Positions 42,713 through 54,165 of a stretch of DNA of 64,000 bases are shown piece by piece. The position numbers and the translations under genes are program-made. Origin of the DNA: Pseudopithomyces maydicus (lineage: Eukaryota; Ascomycota; Dothideomycetes; Pleosporales; Didymosphaeriaceae); the NCBI GenBank assembly GCA_026873275.1, contig JANTUC010000006.1, forward strand, positions 1,240,001 to 1,304,000, read 5' to 3'. Every line of letters begins with the position of its first letter. The first letter of the stretch is position 1. Under the pieces are notes generated by a model that was given only the letters and a program-made list of their open reading frames with translations, was not told where the DNA came from and ran no database searches.

Positions 42713-44111
42713 GTTGCAGAGGCTGGGAGCGCGCTGTCGAGGGCGTGCTTGCGGCGGCGGTGGAGGTCGCGGTGGCAGCGACGAGGCAAGATTTAGGGGT
42801 CTTTTGAGGGCTGGGTCAGCGTGGTCGGGTCGCGCAGGGTTGGGACGGGCGAGGCTGACGGACGAGTATGGGGATCGAGCAGCGAGCGAGATGCAGCAAG
42901 AAGGGGCGGTTTTGTCGCTTGGCTACAGGCAAGGCGAGGCGGGAGCACCAAGCTTGGAAGATGCTCGCAGCGCGGGCCACTGGGTTGCTAGGCGGGGGGT
43001 TCGGGAGGGTAGGCGGACGTGCTCGCTAGGTCGGGCGGGCGGTCAGTCAGTCAGTCGGGGCGGGCAGGTCGACGGAGGTCAACGGCAGGCGATGGAGGAT
43101 GCAGTCGGAGATGCAGGTGGTGGAGGAGGCAGGCAGTGCAGCATGCAGACGGGCAGCAGCGGGTTTTGGCAGAAGCAGGCGCGTCAAGTCAACGGCGCTG
43201 TGAAACTCTTTCGAGACAGCAGCAGAGCCAAGGCCAAAGACGGTAGCAGAGACCAGGTCCCCTCACCGCCCGTCTCAAACCCTGCTCGCGCCCTCTCCAC
43301 CACCGCCGCCAGAGCGAGGATCGCTGATAGGGCGCCTTCAGCAGCCCGTGGCCACTGGGGGGCCTTCGCTCCGCACTCGCCCAGCACGAAGACCGCGCGG
43401 GAAGGGCACGCGGCCGCCGTCGCACGCCAGCGCCCCTCGGCTCTTGTCTAGAGGCCATCCGCGAAACCAATGCGACCGTGACTCTGTGGACGCGACACAC
43501 CACTGCAGGGCCCCTGCCACGGGCTACTGCAGCGTCTGAATCAAGCACCGAACCACCGAACCACCACCAGCTTCACCCAGCCATCGGCCTGCGTGCTGCG
43601 GAATCGCCGCCCAGCTGGTAATACGGACAATTAATCTACATTTCTACACCCCGACGCGCCCATTCGCCAGCGGGCCAGCTTTTTGTGATTTTTTTCGGAT
43701 GCGCGCCCCCGCGCTTACCCACTGATACTGCACCTTGCCGGTACCCGATGCTGAAACGGGACGTGATAGAGACAGCCTCTGCCGGTGGGCACTGTCCGAG
43801 TACGTAAACAGACGTGAGTGAACACCATGGGCCACGACCGCACCTGCCGAAAGTCGCCATGCACCCGCCGCTATCGATAAGCACCCGCCCGCAACAAGCA
43901 ACAACCTCGTCGAACAACAACTCCCAACTCCCACCTCTCGCCCCCTCCAGGGCTCCCACCACCTCACGCCGACAGCGCCCGCTTCAGCGCCCCGACCATC
44001 TTGTCAGAGGCATGCACATTGCGATGTCCACCGCTCACCCACAACTCCCAATCCCCACCTCTCACCCCTCTCACCTCTACCTAGGCCTGCCACTGCCACC
44101 TGTGCACCACC
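42713..44111. other. Rac promoter and intergenic
   Basis: GC-rich DNA in which frames stay open on several strands by chance, with Arg/Gly-rich translations. It holds the Rac promoter and 5' UTR, and at 43957-44005 the extra copy of the downstream gene's 3' end described separately. No further gene is supported. Confidence 0.5.
43957..44005 (-). repeat. Direct repeat copy A (duplicated gene 3' end)
   Basis: A 49-base match with one mismatch to 44105-44153. On the minus strand it would encode the same C-terminus and stop (DKMVGALKRALSA) as the gene at 44112-45143. Confidence 0.8.
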
Positions 44112-44153
44112 TCACGCCGACAGCGCCCGCTTCAGCGCCCCCACCATCTTGTC
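44105..44153 (-). repeat. Direct repeat copy B
   Basis: The partner of 43957-44005, 148 bases away in the same orientation. It covers the last codons and stop of the gene at 44112-45143. Confidence 0.8.
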
Positions 44154-45143
44154 CAGCACAGAGTCCTTGCGCTTCTCCCTCGCCCTTTCCTCTTCGTGCA
44201 CCAGCACCACCGTCCCTCTGCTGCCACATGCCCAATCCATTCCCAGCACGTGCCCGTCGAGCACATCCCACGTCTCTCCATCCCCGACGCTTCTCTCAAA
44301 CCACTCCGCTCTCCCGTCCTCGCCCTTTCCATGGCCACTCTCTCCATCCACCTGCCGCATGTCTACCGCCTTCTTCTCGAGTTTCGTAAACCTCCCTCCT
44401 TCCCTCTTCATGACCTCTACCGCCCCCGCACCAAAACTCCCACTCCACTCTGACATCTCCTTATCCCACGGCACCACCGCTCCCGTGGGCCCCCTTCTCA
44501 CGCGCTGGGGCGGCAACAGTGTTGTACGCGTTTCTGGTTGGCTTGAAAGCATGTACATGTACCATGCCCTCAATGCCATCAGTCTGAATCCGATCGGTAG
44601 CCTCAGTATCGTGGGCGGAATGTAGACTTCGATCCTGGACTTGATGCTTGGTTCCAACGGCGAGCAGGAGCCTGATATGAAGCGTCCACCAGCTGTGCTA
44701 TAGTCAATGTTGCTGTGGTTGCTCTGAGGCTTGGATGCCATGTTAGAGTTGTGTATTGCTTCCGAGCCCCGCGGATCTTCGTCGGATACGGCCTTCGGTT
44801 GAGATTGCGAAGACGCAGAAGAGCTAGGCGCAGAAGCAGGTTGCTCGCTACCAAGCCTTGCTGCTCTGCGGGCGTGGAGCTGTTGCTCGCGCGAATACAT
44901 GTATTCTTCCCGCCAGTATTCCAGTTCCGGGAGGTGCAGCTGGCTTCTGAATTCGAGCAACTGGTCGTCCATGTACCTTTGTAAGTTGTGTATCGAAGAG
45001 AAATGTGAAGGTAGCCCTGGGATCGGATTCGGATGGTGGGTGATTTGCATTGGATTTGTTTCCATGATGGTTGCAAGCTGGATAGCCTGTGGCTTGTTCA
45101 GCTTGAATTGGGCTTCGTGTGAGAGTTGCTGTTTGTCTTCCAT
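44112..45143 (-). CDS. Uncharacterised protein
   Basis: Single exon, 343 aa, from ATG at 45143; an in-frame TTG 12 bases upstream is not preferred. No domain recognised. The N-terminal third is Gln/His-rich with a helical part (RYMDDQLLEFRSQLHLPELEYWREEYMYSREQQ). The middle is Ser-rich and disordered. The C-terminal half contains SRIEVYIPPTILRLPIGFRLMALRAWYMYMLSSQPE, which looks like an amphipathic or membrane-associated pair of helices, and a final basic helix (DKMVGALKRALSA). The gene starts near a CT/GT-rich region (45180-45209). The duplicated end suggests recent local rearrangement. Confidence 0.62.
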   Translation of the reverse strand: MEDKQQLSHEAQFKLNKPQAIQLATIMETNPMQITHHPNPIPGLPSHFSSIHNLQRYMDDQLLEFRSQLHLPELEYWREEYMYSREQQLHARRAARLGSEQPASAPSSSASSQSQPKAVSDEDPRGSEAIHNSNMASKPQSNHSNIDYSTAGGRFISGSCSPLEPSIKSRIEVYIPPTILRLPIGFRLMALRAWYMYMLSSQPETRTTLLPPQRVRRGPTGAVVPWDKEMSEWSGSFGAGAVEVMKREGGRFTKLEKKAVDMRQVDGESGHGKGEDGRAEWFERSVGDGETWDVLDGHVLGMDWACGSRGTVVLVHEEERAREKRKDSVLDKMVGALKRALSA

Positions 45144-45858
45144 GTGGGGCGGCAAACGCCTGTTGGCGAACTGGTTGAGTGTGTGCGTATGCGTGTGTGT
45201 GTGTGTCTGTATACCAGCGAACTTTTGGCCTTTATTCGTAATTCCAAAGTGAGACAGTCAACTTTTAGCGCCAGAGAGACACTCGGTTTCGCTTGAGCAG
45301 GAGTGAAGGTGAATCTGAGCAAAGCTGTGTTACGAGCGGTTCGCGCTGACAACTGAGCGCGACTTTGCTTTTGAGAGTCGATAATAGGAGCGCACAGCCA
45401 GCTCTAGCTGTAATATGACCCAGGTTTTGCAAAATTGTGGAGTACTGTACGACACACTGCTTATTGCAAAGGCTCGTTGTTTGCACCACCGTAATGGGTG
45501 GTCTGCCTGCAGTGCCATGGTCTCGGAATCTAGTCAGTTCACTCCAAGGTGGGTCTCAACCACGCGGGCGCCAGGAGTTACATGTCTTGCTACTTTTCGA
45601 GACTGTGGACTGGCATCATTTCAGTTGCTTATGTATACGCGTCCGGGTTTTCAACAGCCCAACCCTCCCCGTCCCAACAGAACAGCAACCAGAACATCCG
45701 GTACAAAGGCTCCATAGCTCAACAAGAAAACCAGTATTACTTCAAGATGGTTGGCTATATGCTATGGGAGAGCATTCCCAGCTCATTAAGCTTTTCATCT
45801 GTCGTTTTTGCAGCATCTTTCCTTTCATCACCACACAGCAGCAAATCAAACAGCCACT
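45144..45858. other. Intergenic, includes (GT)n run
   Basis: A GTGTGCGTATGCGTGTGTGT stretch at about 45180-45209 is a GT-type microsatellite upstream of the leftward gene. The remainder is a promoter region shared by the leftward gene and the rightward gene at 45859. No supported gene. Confidence 0.5.
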
Positions 45859-46824
45859 ATGGGATCCCGCCACTCGAAGCCAAGCAAAGCGTCTAAGGAC
45901 ATCGAAGCCAGTGCAAAGATCAAGGCTAGTTATGCTACATTTGCTGTTGAGAAGGTCGTCCATGAGCCAGCTCCTGAGCCAGTCCCTGAGGCCAAACCCC
46001 GCGTCCCCAAGAGAGACTCCATCATAACACTTGCCGACGACGACGTCATCAAAGACTGGGTAAGTAAAACCGTTATCATTTGTCTATACTATTTACAAGA
46101 CGCTCATCTACCCAGATACTCTACTCCCAGCTTCTCCCCCGGAGGAACGCTGCTCGCTGCCCACCAAGCGCTCCCCATCCACTGAACGGCCCTCCTCCTC
46201 GTCCTCCTCCCCGCCACTCACACCCCGCTCCCCCTCCCCAGAACTCCCAAAAATCACCAAAATCACAAGCAGCAACCCATCCCCCTCCCAACACCCTCCT
46301 CCCCACCCCGCTCCCCAAAACCAGCAAAGCACCCAGGTATGAAGAAACTCCATGTACATCTCCCCTTTCCCCTGCCTCTCCCATCCCACCCCACCTACTC
46401 CTACTTCAGCTAACCCCGCATAGAAAAAACAAAAACAGAAGCAAAAACACACGCCCTCCCCACCACAACTCCCAAAAGATATGCCCGCTCCCGAAGAAAC
46501 GGTATGTACTTCCCCCAAGGCGTCGCACTCCGGGATGTAGTCCCTTCGACGCCTCGGGTCGGCGAGGACGTTGGTGAGGCCGAGGAGGTGGGTAAGAGGA
46601 GGGTGAGGTTTTCGCTTGAAGGGGGGCAGGGCGTTGGACTTGGTATTGATGATGGAGAGCGGTGCGACACTCCAGTGAAAGGGCCAGTGGGTGATGCGTC
46701 TGAGGTGGAAACGGTGGCGGATGGTGAGGTGGAAGAAGGATTAGAGTTGGAAAGGTGTATGGGAAGGAGGGATGGTGGGGTGGAGGGGGATGTGGGGAGG
46801 GAATCAGTGGCTAAATCCAAGTGA
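45859..46824 (+). CDS. Uncharacterised protein with N-myristoylation-like start and RVxF motif
   Basis: Exon 1 (45859-46059) encodes MGSRHSKPSKASKDIEAS, a Gly2/basic start of the N-myristoylation type, and ends in ADDDVIKDW. Exon 2 (46100-46336) is Ser/Pro-rich (PTKRSPSTERPSSSSSSPP). The last part, ending at 46824, reads MYFPQGVALRDVVPSTPRVGED and KRRVRFSLEGGQ. The K-R-R-V-R-F segment fits the protein-phosphatase-1 docking consensus (RVxF). The joint between exons 2 and 3 is unresolved: no clear acceptor between 46337 and 46450 keeps the frame, and another small indel is possible. No family recognised. A membrane-tethered scaffold or phosphatase regulator is only a guess. Confidence 0.5.
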
Positions 46825-49603
46825 ACGAATGAATGGATGAGTGGTTTATGATTTGCGGTGCTGTTCGCTTAGATGGAGGGTTTCTTGTTATCTAGTCTTG
46901 TTGTTTCGGACAGCTCCTGGGTCTCAACGATACCTGGCATCGTCTAGGTATCTCGCGGTGTTTTGATGGCATGGCAGTAGCGTTGGGGGTCAGAGTAATG
47001 CCCACTAAATGCCTTGATATGATGCGAATTCAGGATATTCTTACCAGAATTGTTAATTGTTGTGAAGTTTGGCCTACTGACAGTTTTAATACCCAGATGC
47101 TTCTTTGACCCTCCACATGCGGATGCCTCCTTTCATGACTGACATGTATACACCAGATGCATTTCAGAAAATACATGATTGTTTAGCGACAGATCGACCA
47201 TACCCTTTTCAACCTATCTCCTAGAATAACAAAGGAAGCACCCAGTAAAGGGGTTGACCAAGTGCGCAGCCAAGATCGTTTGTCCCGCCCGAGCGCGGGA
47301 ATAGGGACAAGATTAAGTAGAAAATTCCCTCATGTTCTGCTGAGGGTGTATTGAAACATGAAACAGCATGTGCGAAGAAGGAGACACTGATGAGTTTTGC
47401 CACCACGAGAGACCGAATTAGTAAATATTTGCCGACAAGGAAAAGGGTCATATTTTTTTGGGGACCCTTTTGTGGACCCTTTTCAAGGGGCTCTGAGATA
47501 GATATACTAGCGAGTACACACATGCTGATCACAATATCGATTTTGAGTATCTAACTCTCGCGGTCATGCGAGTGTACATATTTACACGAGAGTATATTTA
47601 GAGTTGGTATCGGTTGGGCTCGTATCGCAACATGGTGAGTGGTTGCTAGAAATCGCTGCAGAATAATGACTTGATGTATTGGCAAAAGCTACAGCTCACT
47701 CCTTGAGGTTCCCTACAGAGACTCTTGTGAGTACGGTGGGTAGTATTGATTGGCGGCAGGTATACCCTGTTATTTTTGGAGTCTACACACGGCAGGGTGA
47801 AGCTAGACATGTCAAAGCGTTTACGCTACTGTGAGACTAGTAGGTCGCTTAAGTTAAGCTTATATCGGCCACCAATCGTGTCACTGTGAAATGGCAAGGG
47901 GTAGACGACAACCAATCAGAAAGCTGTTGGAAGGTTGGTGAAGGAAGTGAGCCTTTGCCTGCTGCAATCGACGGTGGTTGAGGGTTTCCTTGTTTGGCAG
48001 TTTGATTTCGAAGTACTCCTAAGCAACTCTGTGGCACCGTAATTGACATTTCACAAAAAGAAAAAGAAAGTTAGATAGCTAGTTTGATCTCTAGCGCTCT
48101 TGGTACGAAGTGCGCGGCGATGTTTAACAGCTGTCAAACCTACTTCAACTTGCGCCGTCTGATAAGAAATGGCAAAAGTCACAGCACGACTCGCACTGAC
48201 CCCGTCACGCCGGACACACACACTGCAGTACGAGACGATGATGTAGGTCGCACGGCCGCCGCATTCAATGGGGGTTCGAAGCTGCTGTTTTCGGAAAGTC
48301 GGGTTGGTGGCTAGTTAGCTACCTACACAACCCAACGGCGCCAGAGGGGCCCGTGGACCTCGGTCGGGCACGTGGGTGACGAACTTCCAAGGCTGACCGG
48401 AGTAGCTCCGGGCACCTGCGTCAATATATTGTCTCGTTCGCGACGATTTCTGCCGGTTGGCATGCGGAGGCTTGTAGGAGTCTCCGCGTTTCTGCCTGAA
48501 ACTCAGGGCCAATTGTTCCAGGAATCAAGTGCAGCGGGATTCCCCAGAGCACCCCCGCATCGGCCGCACCTGGGAAGAGGTGCAAAGCTTACTTCGCATC
48601 GTGGGCGCTTGCGGTGAGACTGCGCAGGCGATAGGCCTATCGTGGGTGATGCTCGACTTTCCTTTTACATAGTGTGCTACCGGTATCTGGGGCCAATTCC
48701 AGGGCAGGCCTGATTGATCGACTGCGCACGGGCTGTGCAGCTTGACCCCCGGGCGCGACAAGCGGCTCTGCCGGTAGAGACAGCGGATTGACGAGTTTAT
48801 TGATGAGGTTCGTATGTACTAGAGGGTAGCGTAATCATTGGCACGGGGTGACTGTCGACGCTGCAGGACCGGTGAGGTAAGCAATAGACTAGGTACCTAC
48901 CTACCTACCTACCTGCCTGAGGATGCGGGATGCGGGATGCGACAGCGGGTGCCAGGGAAGTGGCAACAGCATGACGGCAGGCGGGGAGTGTTTCTCATGC
49001 GTGGGCCCTGGGAAACAGTCGCGGCGGGTGTGGGTGTGACAGGAGCACAGCCTTGGTTGCGCGTCGCTGCAGCGCACTGGGGGTACTTGGTGTACTGACT
49101 GACTGTAGTCTTGCAGAGAACCGCGCAGCAGAATGAATACAGTAGGAAGCGACGCACCCGCCGGCGCCTAGATGCAGCCACGCACAGCATGCAGCCATTC
49201 TCGGCAGCGTGCGTGGTGGCTCAGTGGCCGGGGGCCCGGGGCTGCGAGGGCTCGTCAGCGTGGGTCGCGGCAGGCAGTGCCCAGTGCTTGCATGGCTCGT
49301 CCCTGCCTGCCGCCCCGGGCGTCAACCATCAATCATCAAGTGTGCCCACTCCACTCTGCCCCCGTCACGGCTCCCGCCTTGCTTTGCTACTTCGCCGTGC
49401 TTCCTTTCCTTCCAGCTGTCGCCCCCCCCGCGCAGTTCTTCGCCGTGCGACTTCTGCCTGCCCCCAATGCGCTGTTGTTGACCATCGGGCTACTTTCTTC
49501 GCCTGCACCCTCTTTCGTCACTCCTTTGTTCGCCCGCTGCAGCCACCGGCTAGCTCCGCTCCCAGTCCACCCGGTACCGCAAGAGCTCGACCACACGTCA
49601 GTC
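46825..49603. other. Long intergenic region
   Basis: Nearly 2.8 kb without a convincing gene. The left half is AT-rich; the right half is GC-rich with a (CTAC)n/(CTGC) run at 48896-48919. Frames from 48084 onward are short, overlapping and unconvincing, including a long frame at 49111 that only becomes coding at the SEC2 exons. I see no RNA gene, transposon or satellite. Confidence 0.45.
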
Positions 49604-51818
49604 ATGGCCGAGTACGTTTTTCCCACCGCGTCTGCAGCCAAACGTTGCATGCTCAGCACTTTTTGTGCTGCAACCTCGTAGCCAATCCCGCGCTCACCTA
49701 TTGCTTTTTGTTTAGGTTCATCTACGCCGCGCCTTGGGTGCACCAGGGCGGCAGCTCCGGTACCGTGACCCCGTCCCGCCTCCAGTCCCAACTGCGGACC
49801 CTGAGCCCGCCTCCGAAAACCGTTACCAAGTCGGTCTCCTCTCCGCAACTGAAAAAGTTCACCCAGCCACCGCTCGAGCGCTCTGAAAGCGAGGTGCTCA
49901 ACACCATTCCCGACCCACGATCCGCCACGCCTCTGCCCACAGTGACCCGCAACAACTCCACCGACTCCAGCATGCACCCCGACCTGAGCCAGGAAGTCGC
50001 GACTCTCAGCACAAAGCTGATCGATGCCATCAACCACCAGACCAAGCTGGACGATTCCCTGCAGCAGACCCGCCATGAGCTGGAGACGGCAAGGACGAGG
50101 CTGGCCCAGTTGGAGCTGCAGGTCAAGGTCCACGAGCAAAAGGTCTCACAGGGCCTGCTGGTCGAGAAGGAAGTCTACGACAAGATGGAAAAGCAACTGT
50201 CCAGTGAACTCAGCGAGGAGAAGCGGAGGCGGATAGACGCAGAGAAGGCCAAGAGGAAGACCGACAACGAGGTTGAGACCTTGACCACTGCGCTTTTTGA
50301 AGAAGCCAACGGAGTGAGTCCTGCTCTGTTTATTGCACTTTACTGAAACGCTGACCCTCGACCCAGATGGTTGCAGCTGCGCGGAAAGAAACAGAGGCGT
50401 CTGAAAAGCGCAACGAACAGCTAAAACAACAGCTCAACGACGCCGAAACCCTTCAGATATCCATGCAAGAGCAATTGCAGGATCTCAAGGGTGTCATGGA
50501 AAAGATGAGCGCGCACGGCGATGACGAGAGCAACACGTTGACCACCACTACCGCTCCTTCAACTCCTGGCATTACTCCGGCCGACAAGATGAGCAAGATG
50601 TTCGACACGAACGGCCAGACGCCAAACACACCGGGCTCCGAAGAGATCAGCCCTAATCATCCTCTGCATTTCACACATCTCATCCACCCGATCCTTCGAT
50701 CTGATCTCACATCAGTCAAAGATTTCCAGGACATGCTCAAGATTAGTTCTCGATCTGCGCCCAACAGTCGTGTATCAAGCGGCAACTACAGCAGTTTGAA
50801 TGTGCTTGGTCTGGGTTCTCTTTCCAACAGCTCTTCCAGCTCTCTGCCGCTTTCCAAGTCCCCTGGCACACCCGGAAATAGTTCACCCCGTGAATCTCTA
50901 GCAGGCACCGCTAATCTGAAGGATGAAAAGTTCTACAAGCGAGCTCTTACCGAAGATATCGAACCGACGCTTCGCCTAGATATTGCACCTGGCCTTTCTT
51001 GGATGGCACGACGTACCGTCATCAACAGCATTACAGCTGGATCACTCGTTGTAGAACCAGCACCCACACCAAAGTTTCGAGGTGCCATCTTCGCATGCTC
51101 TCTGTGTGGAGAGTCGAGGAAGGGCGATGAATATGCCCGCAAGTTTAGGTTCAAGACATCCGAGAGCGACGATACAAGACATCCCCTCTGCGATTGGTGC
51201 TTGGGAAGGATCCGGAGCACCTGTGACTACATCAGCTTTCTCCGAATGGTTGCTGCCGGACACTGGAAGGCAGAGAGCGAGGAAGAGAAAAAGGCAGCTT
51301 GGGAAGAGAGTGTACGCCTGCGGGAGCGCATGTTCTGGTCGCGAATTGGTGGCGGTGTAGTCCCATCTTTTGTTGCCATTCGAGACAGCCCACGCAGCCC
51401 AACTTTTGCCAACGGTGCCGGCAAGCTTGACGGAGCTCGGTCAAGCGAAGAGACTCAAGTCTCTGAAAAGGCCCTGGATTCCGCAGTCGACATGGACGAC
51501 CCGAAAGAAACACGCAAGAGCGAGGATGATCCTTTCCAGTCGAAAGATGAAGATAAGGTCAAAAGGGTCTCGATCGGAAAGACAGTCATCTCTGGCGAAC
51601 CAAAACCTGCTGATTCGTTGACGCAAGAAGAAGAGAAGAAGATCGAGGAGGCGGCAGAAGCTCAACTCCAAGACGAAGTGCGGAAGTCGATGGATGCCAA
51701 GGCAATCGAGAACGCAAAGCAAAACGAACGACCAGTCTCCATGCCGCCATCCCAGGATCCATCGTCGAAGAAGAAGGACGAAAGGCTCAGCCTGACAATC
51801 CCGGGCTCCTTCGAGTAG
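49604..51818 (+). CDS. SEC2: Rab guanine-nucleotide exchange factor Sec2-like
   Basis: Exons 49604-49611, 49716-50313 and 50367-51818 give 685 aa; the 8-nt first exon (MAE) is short but has a matching donor. After a disordered lead, a long coiled coil (LSQEVATLSTKLIDAINHQ to DNEVETLTTALFEEAN, then MVAAARKETEASEKRNEQLKQQ, rebuilt by intron 2) matches the Sec2p/Rabin8 GEF domain. Later parts include DLTSVKDFQDML, a Cys-containing segment (GAIFACSLCGESRKG, PLCDWCLGRIRSTCDYISFLRMV) resembling the C-terminal module of fungal Sec2, and an acidic tail. Sec2 activates the Rab Sec4 on secretory vesicles for polarised exocytosis. Some exon-1 uncertainty remains. Confidence 0.88.
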
Positions 51819-52682
51819 TTTTTGCTCTCCTCGTCAATACGCACCTTACCGGAACCACGACTGTGACGGCAGTTACTTAATAACCTATTTTTCAAAACGA
51901 CTTCCATATTAGCAGCAAAGCAGCGTACTTCACTGATTGTCGCCCATGGTTTCACCTCCTGGTCACGACCACACAGTATCTTTATATTAGTCTCGTCATT
52001 TTTTTCCCGCCTGTTCATTGCATATATACATTTAAAAAGGTTGCGGGGTCTTTCATTTGTGTACAGTACGATACCAGGAGTTCTGATCGGATTCCATCTA
52101 CGTTCCATCGCTGCGCGTTTTTTTTTTTATTTACAGCTACTGTAAGATATTGATATGGGATGGATGGGTGGGTGCATTTTGGTTGGTTGGGGATAGAGCG
52201 TGGCTGGGGTTGGTGGGAAACCGACTTTTTGGGTTGCATTGGGTGGATGGGTGGATGGATGGGTGGAATAAACGGGCGAGGGCGCGGCTTGGGGTTATAT
52301 ATACCGCTACAAGCTCATAATACATACGCTTAATGACTGGGTTATTGCTGTACATTTGTCTGTGAGTGATAAGAAGTGGATGGGAGAAGCGGTGTACAAG
52401 TCAATTGGATGAATTCATTTGCAATTGATCAATTGGTAGCTGCGTGATTTGTGTGCAGCTCATGACTACTCATTCAAGTCGCAATCTCGGGTATCTTATA
52501 CTCATGCTACCTACTCCTAACACACGCAATCCGCATGTAAAGTTCCATTCTTCCACTCCAGGTTCCCAGCCAGCCATATGCAACAGGCAAGTCCATCACA
52601 TAGTGAACGTAATAGGATTGCCCCACTCCGTTTTTTTTTTTCATCTTGAATCCAAAACCAAGTCAGCACGCTCGACACCACC
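51819..52682. other. Intergenic, GGATGGGT-type simple repeat
   Basis: Space between two convergent genes. GGTGGATGG-type repeats occupy about 52241-52266, and T-rich runs lie near 52118 and 52630. No supported gene. Confidence 0.5.
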
Positions 52683-53662
52683 TCACGCCTTCTTCCCTTT
52701 CTTCTTCCTATCCTTCTTCTCCCTCTTCTGCTCCGCGAACGCGCCTGAGAGCAAAGCGTTGAACGTCTCGCTGCGGGTTCGTGGCGCAGTACCTCGCTCC
52801 GGGATGATGGATTCGGGGGCCTTCTTCGAGGCACCCTTTGCAGACGCCGAGTTCTTGCTCTTTGCCTTGGAGTCGCTATCGGGAACGGCGTTCATGTCGC
52901 TTTTCCTCCGCTTGTTTGATTTCTTTGGTTTCTTATCCTTTTTCTCCTTCTTTTGTGTTTTCGCGGGGGTATCCGCGTCTTTATCGTCGCCGTAAAACTC
53001 TGCATTCTCGCTGTCGACGTGGTCTTCCTCGCTGCCGGGGACCTCTGCGTTTGCGCTCTGCCCAGGTTCTTCCAGGCCGGTTAGAATATTGTCGTCGTCG
53101 TTGTCGTCATCGTCGCTGCTATCTTCCTCCTCTTGCACATCCACCTTTCGCTTCCTCCCCAGTTCCTCCTGCACCCGCGACTCCTCGCCATCATCAAACT
53201 TCTTGTTCACCTTCTCCGCCATCATCTTCGCCTTCAGCGCCGCCCTCGCCTTCTCCTTCGCCACCCTCTCCTCACGCTCTCTATCGTATCGCTCATTCCC
53301 AGCTAGACCATGCCGGATGAAGCGCGCCGCAGCATCTTTGTCGAGCTTCGTCGTCGGACCACTCTTGCCTTCGCCCGCGGCCTCGGCGGCCTTGATCTTG
53401 CCGTAGTAGTTTTTCAGACGCGCAATTTCGGCGAAGACGCGGTGGGATTTGGCGTCTGCACCTGACGCTTGGAGCGCCTGGAAGAAGAGGGATTCGATGG
53501 TGTAGGCGGTGAGGATGTGGAATTTGGCCTTGTCGAGCGTGGGGAGGGTGGAGGTGAGAGTGTGCAGGGGGCGGAGAGAAGGGGCTCGAGAGCTGCAGAG
53601 AGGTCGTCGATTGTATCGGCTAGGTCTTCGGTGAGGTCGGGCAGGTTCGTTTCAGGGTCCAT
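52683..53662 (-). CDS. LRP1: Exosome cofactor Lrp1/C1D (Sas10/C1D family), with apparent frame break
   Basis: The first frame starts MDPETNLPDLTEDLADTIDDL SAALEPLLSAP with the C1D helical opening. The C5 run at 53567-53571 breaks it, and one base later the text continues as LHTLTSTLPTLDKAKFHILTAYTIESLFFQAL, ARLKNYYGKIK and DAAARFIRHGLAGN, the rest of the Sas10/C1D domain. A single missing base would give 326 aa. The tail is acidic, then very Lys-rich (KKEKKDKKPKKSNKRRK), with a nucleolar localisation look. Lrp1/C1D links the Rrp6 exonuclease to the nuclear exosome and acts in 5.8S rRNA and snoRNA 3'-end maturation. It has no visible introns. Confidence 0.86.
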
Positions 53663-54165
53663 GTTTGCGGCGAGGTAGAGATTTGGGTGGAATGTGGAGT
53701 GGGCGTATTGATGAGCTTGATGATTGCGTGTTGTGGTCGGAGAGCACGAGTGTGCACGAGTCGATGCTGTTGCTGGCGCGATTCCAAGCGCTTGGGAGGG
53801 TGCGGAAGTGAAGTTGTGCGAGGGAGTGAGAGGCGGGAAGTTGATGGTGAACTTTCTTTGAGCGGGCGGGCCGAGCTTTTCTCCGCTCCGGCTAGAGCTT
53901 TAGCAAGAGCCGCAGAAGACGTCAACACATCATGTCTTAGCTCCCTAACTTTCCTTGTAACGATTTGCTGCGTGCGCTGTAAACACCTTTAAATAGGTTT
54001 ATTCCCTTCATATATGTAAACTAGTGTAAATTTGCCAACCTGTCTTCCTTCTCGCTTTTACAATTCATCCCCAGGCTGCGGCCGCGGATACGACACATAC
54101 GGGTACCATGCAGCCCCGGTAGCAGTAGGATTGGCCGGGTGGCATATTACCAGACAAGCGGAGGG
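53663..54165. promoter_or_regulatory. Divergent promoter region
   Basis: Lies between the LRP1 start and the start of the PanE-type reductase gene. No supported gene or RNA. Confidence 0.5.

Noticed and set aside
42699..43451. 250-aa frame over the Rac promoter
   Set aside because: Arg/Gly-rich shadow in GC-rich DNA with no conserved look and several competing frames.
49111..49603. Long upstream part of the SEC2 frame
   Set aside because: Starts far upstream at a non-conserved site and reads Ala/Pro/Arg-rich; the exon-1 ATG at 49604 with a GTACGT donor fits better.
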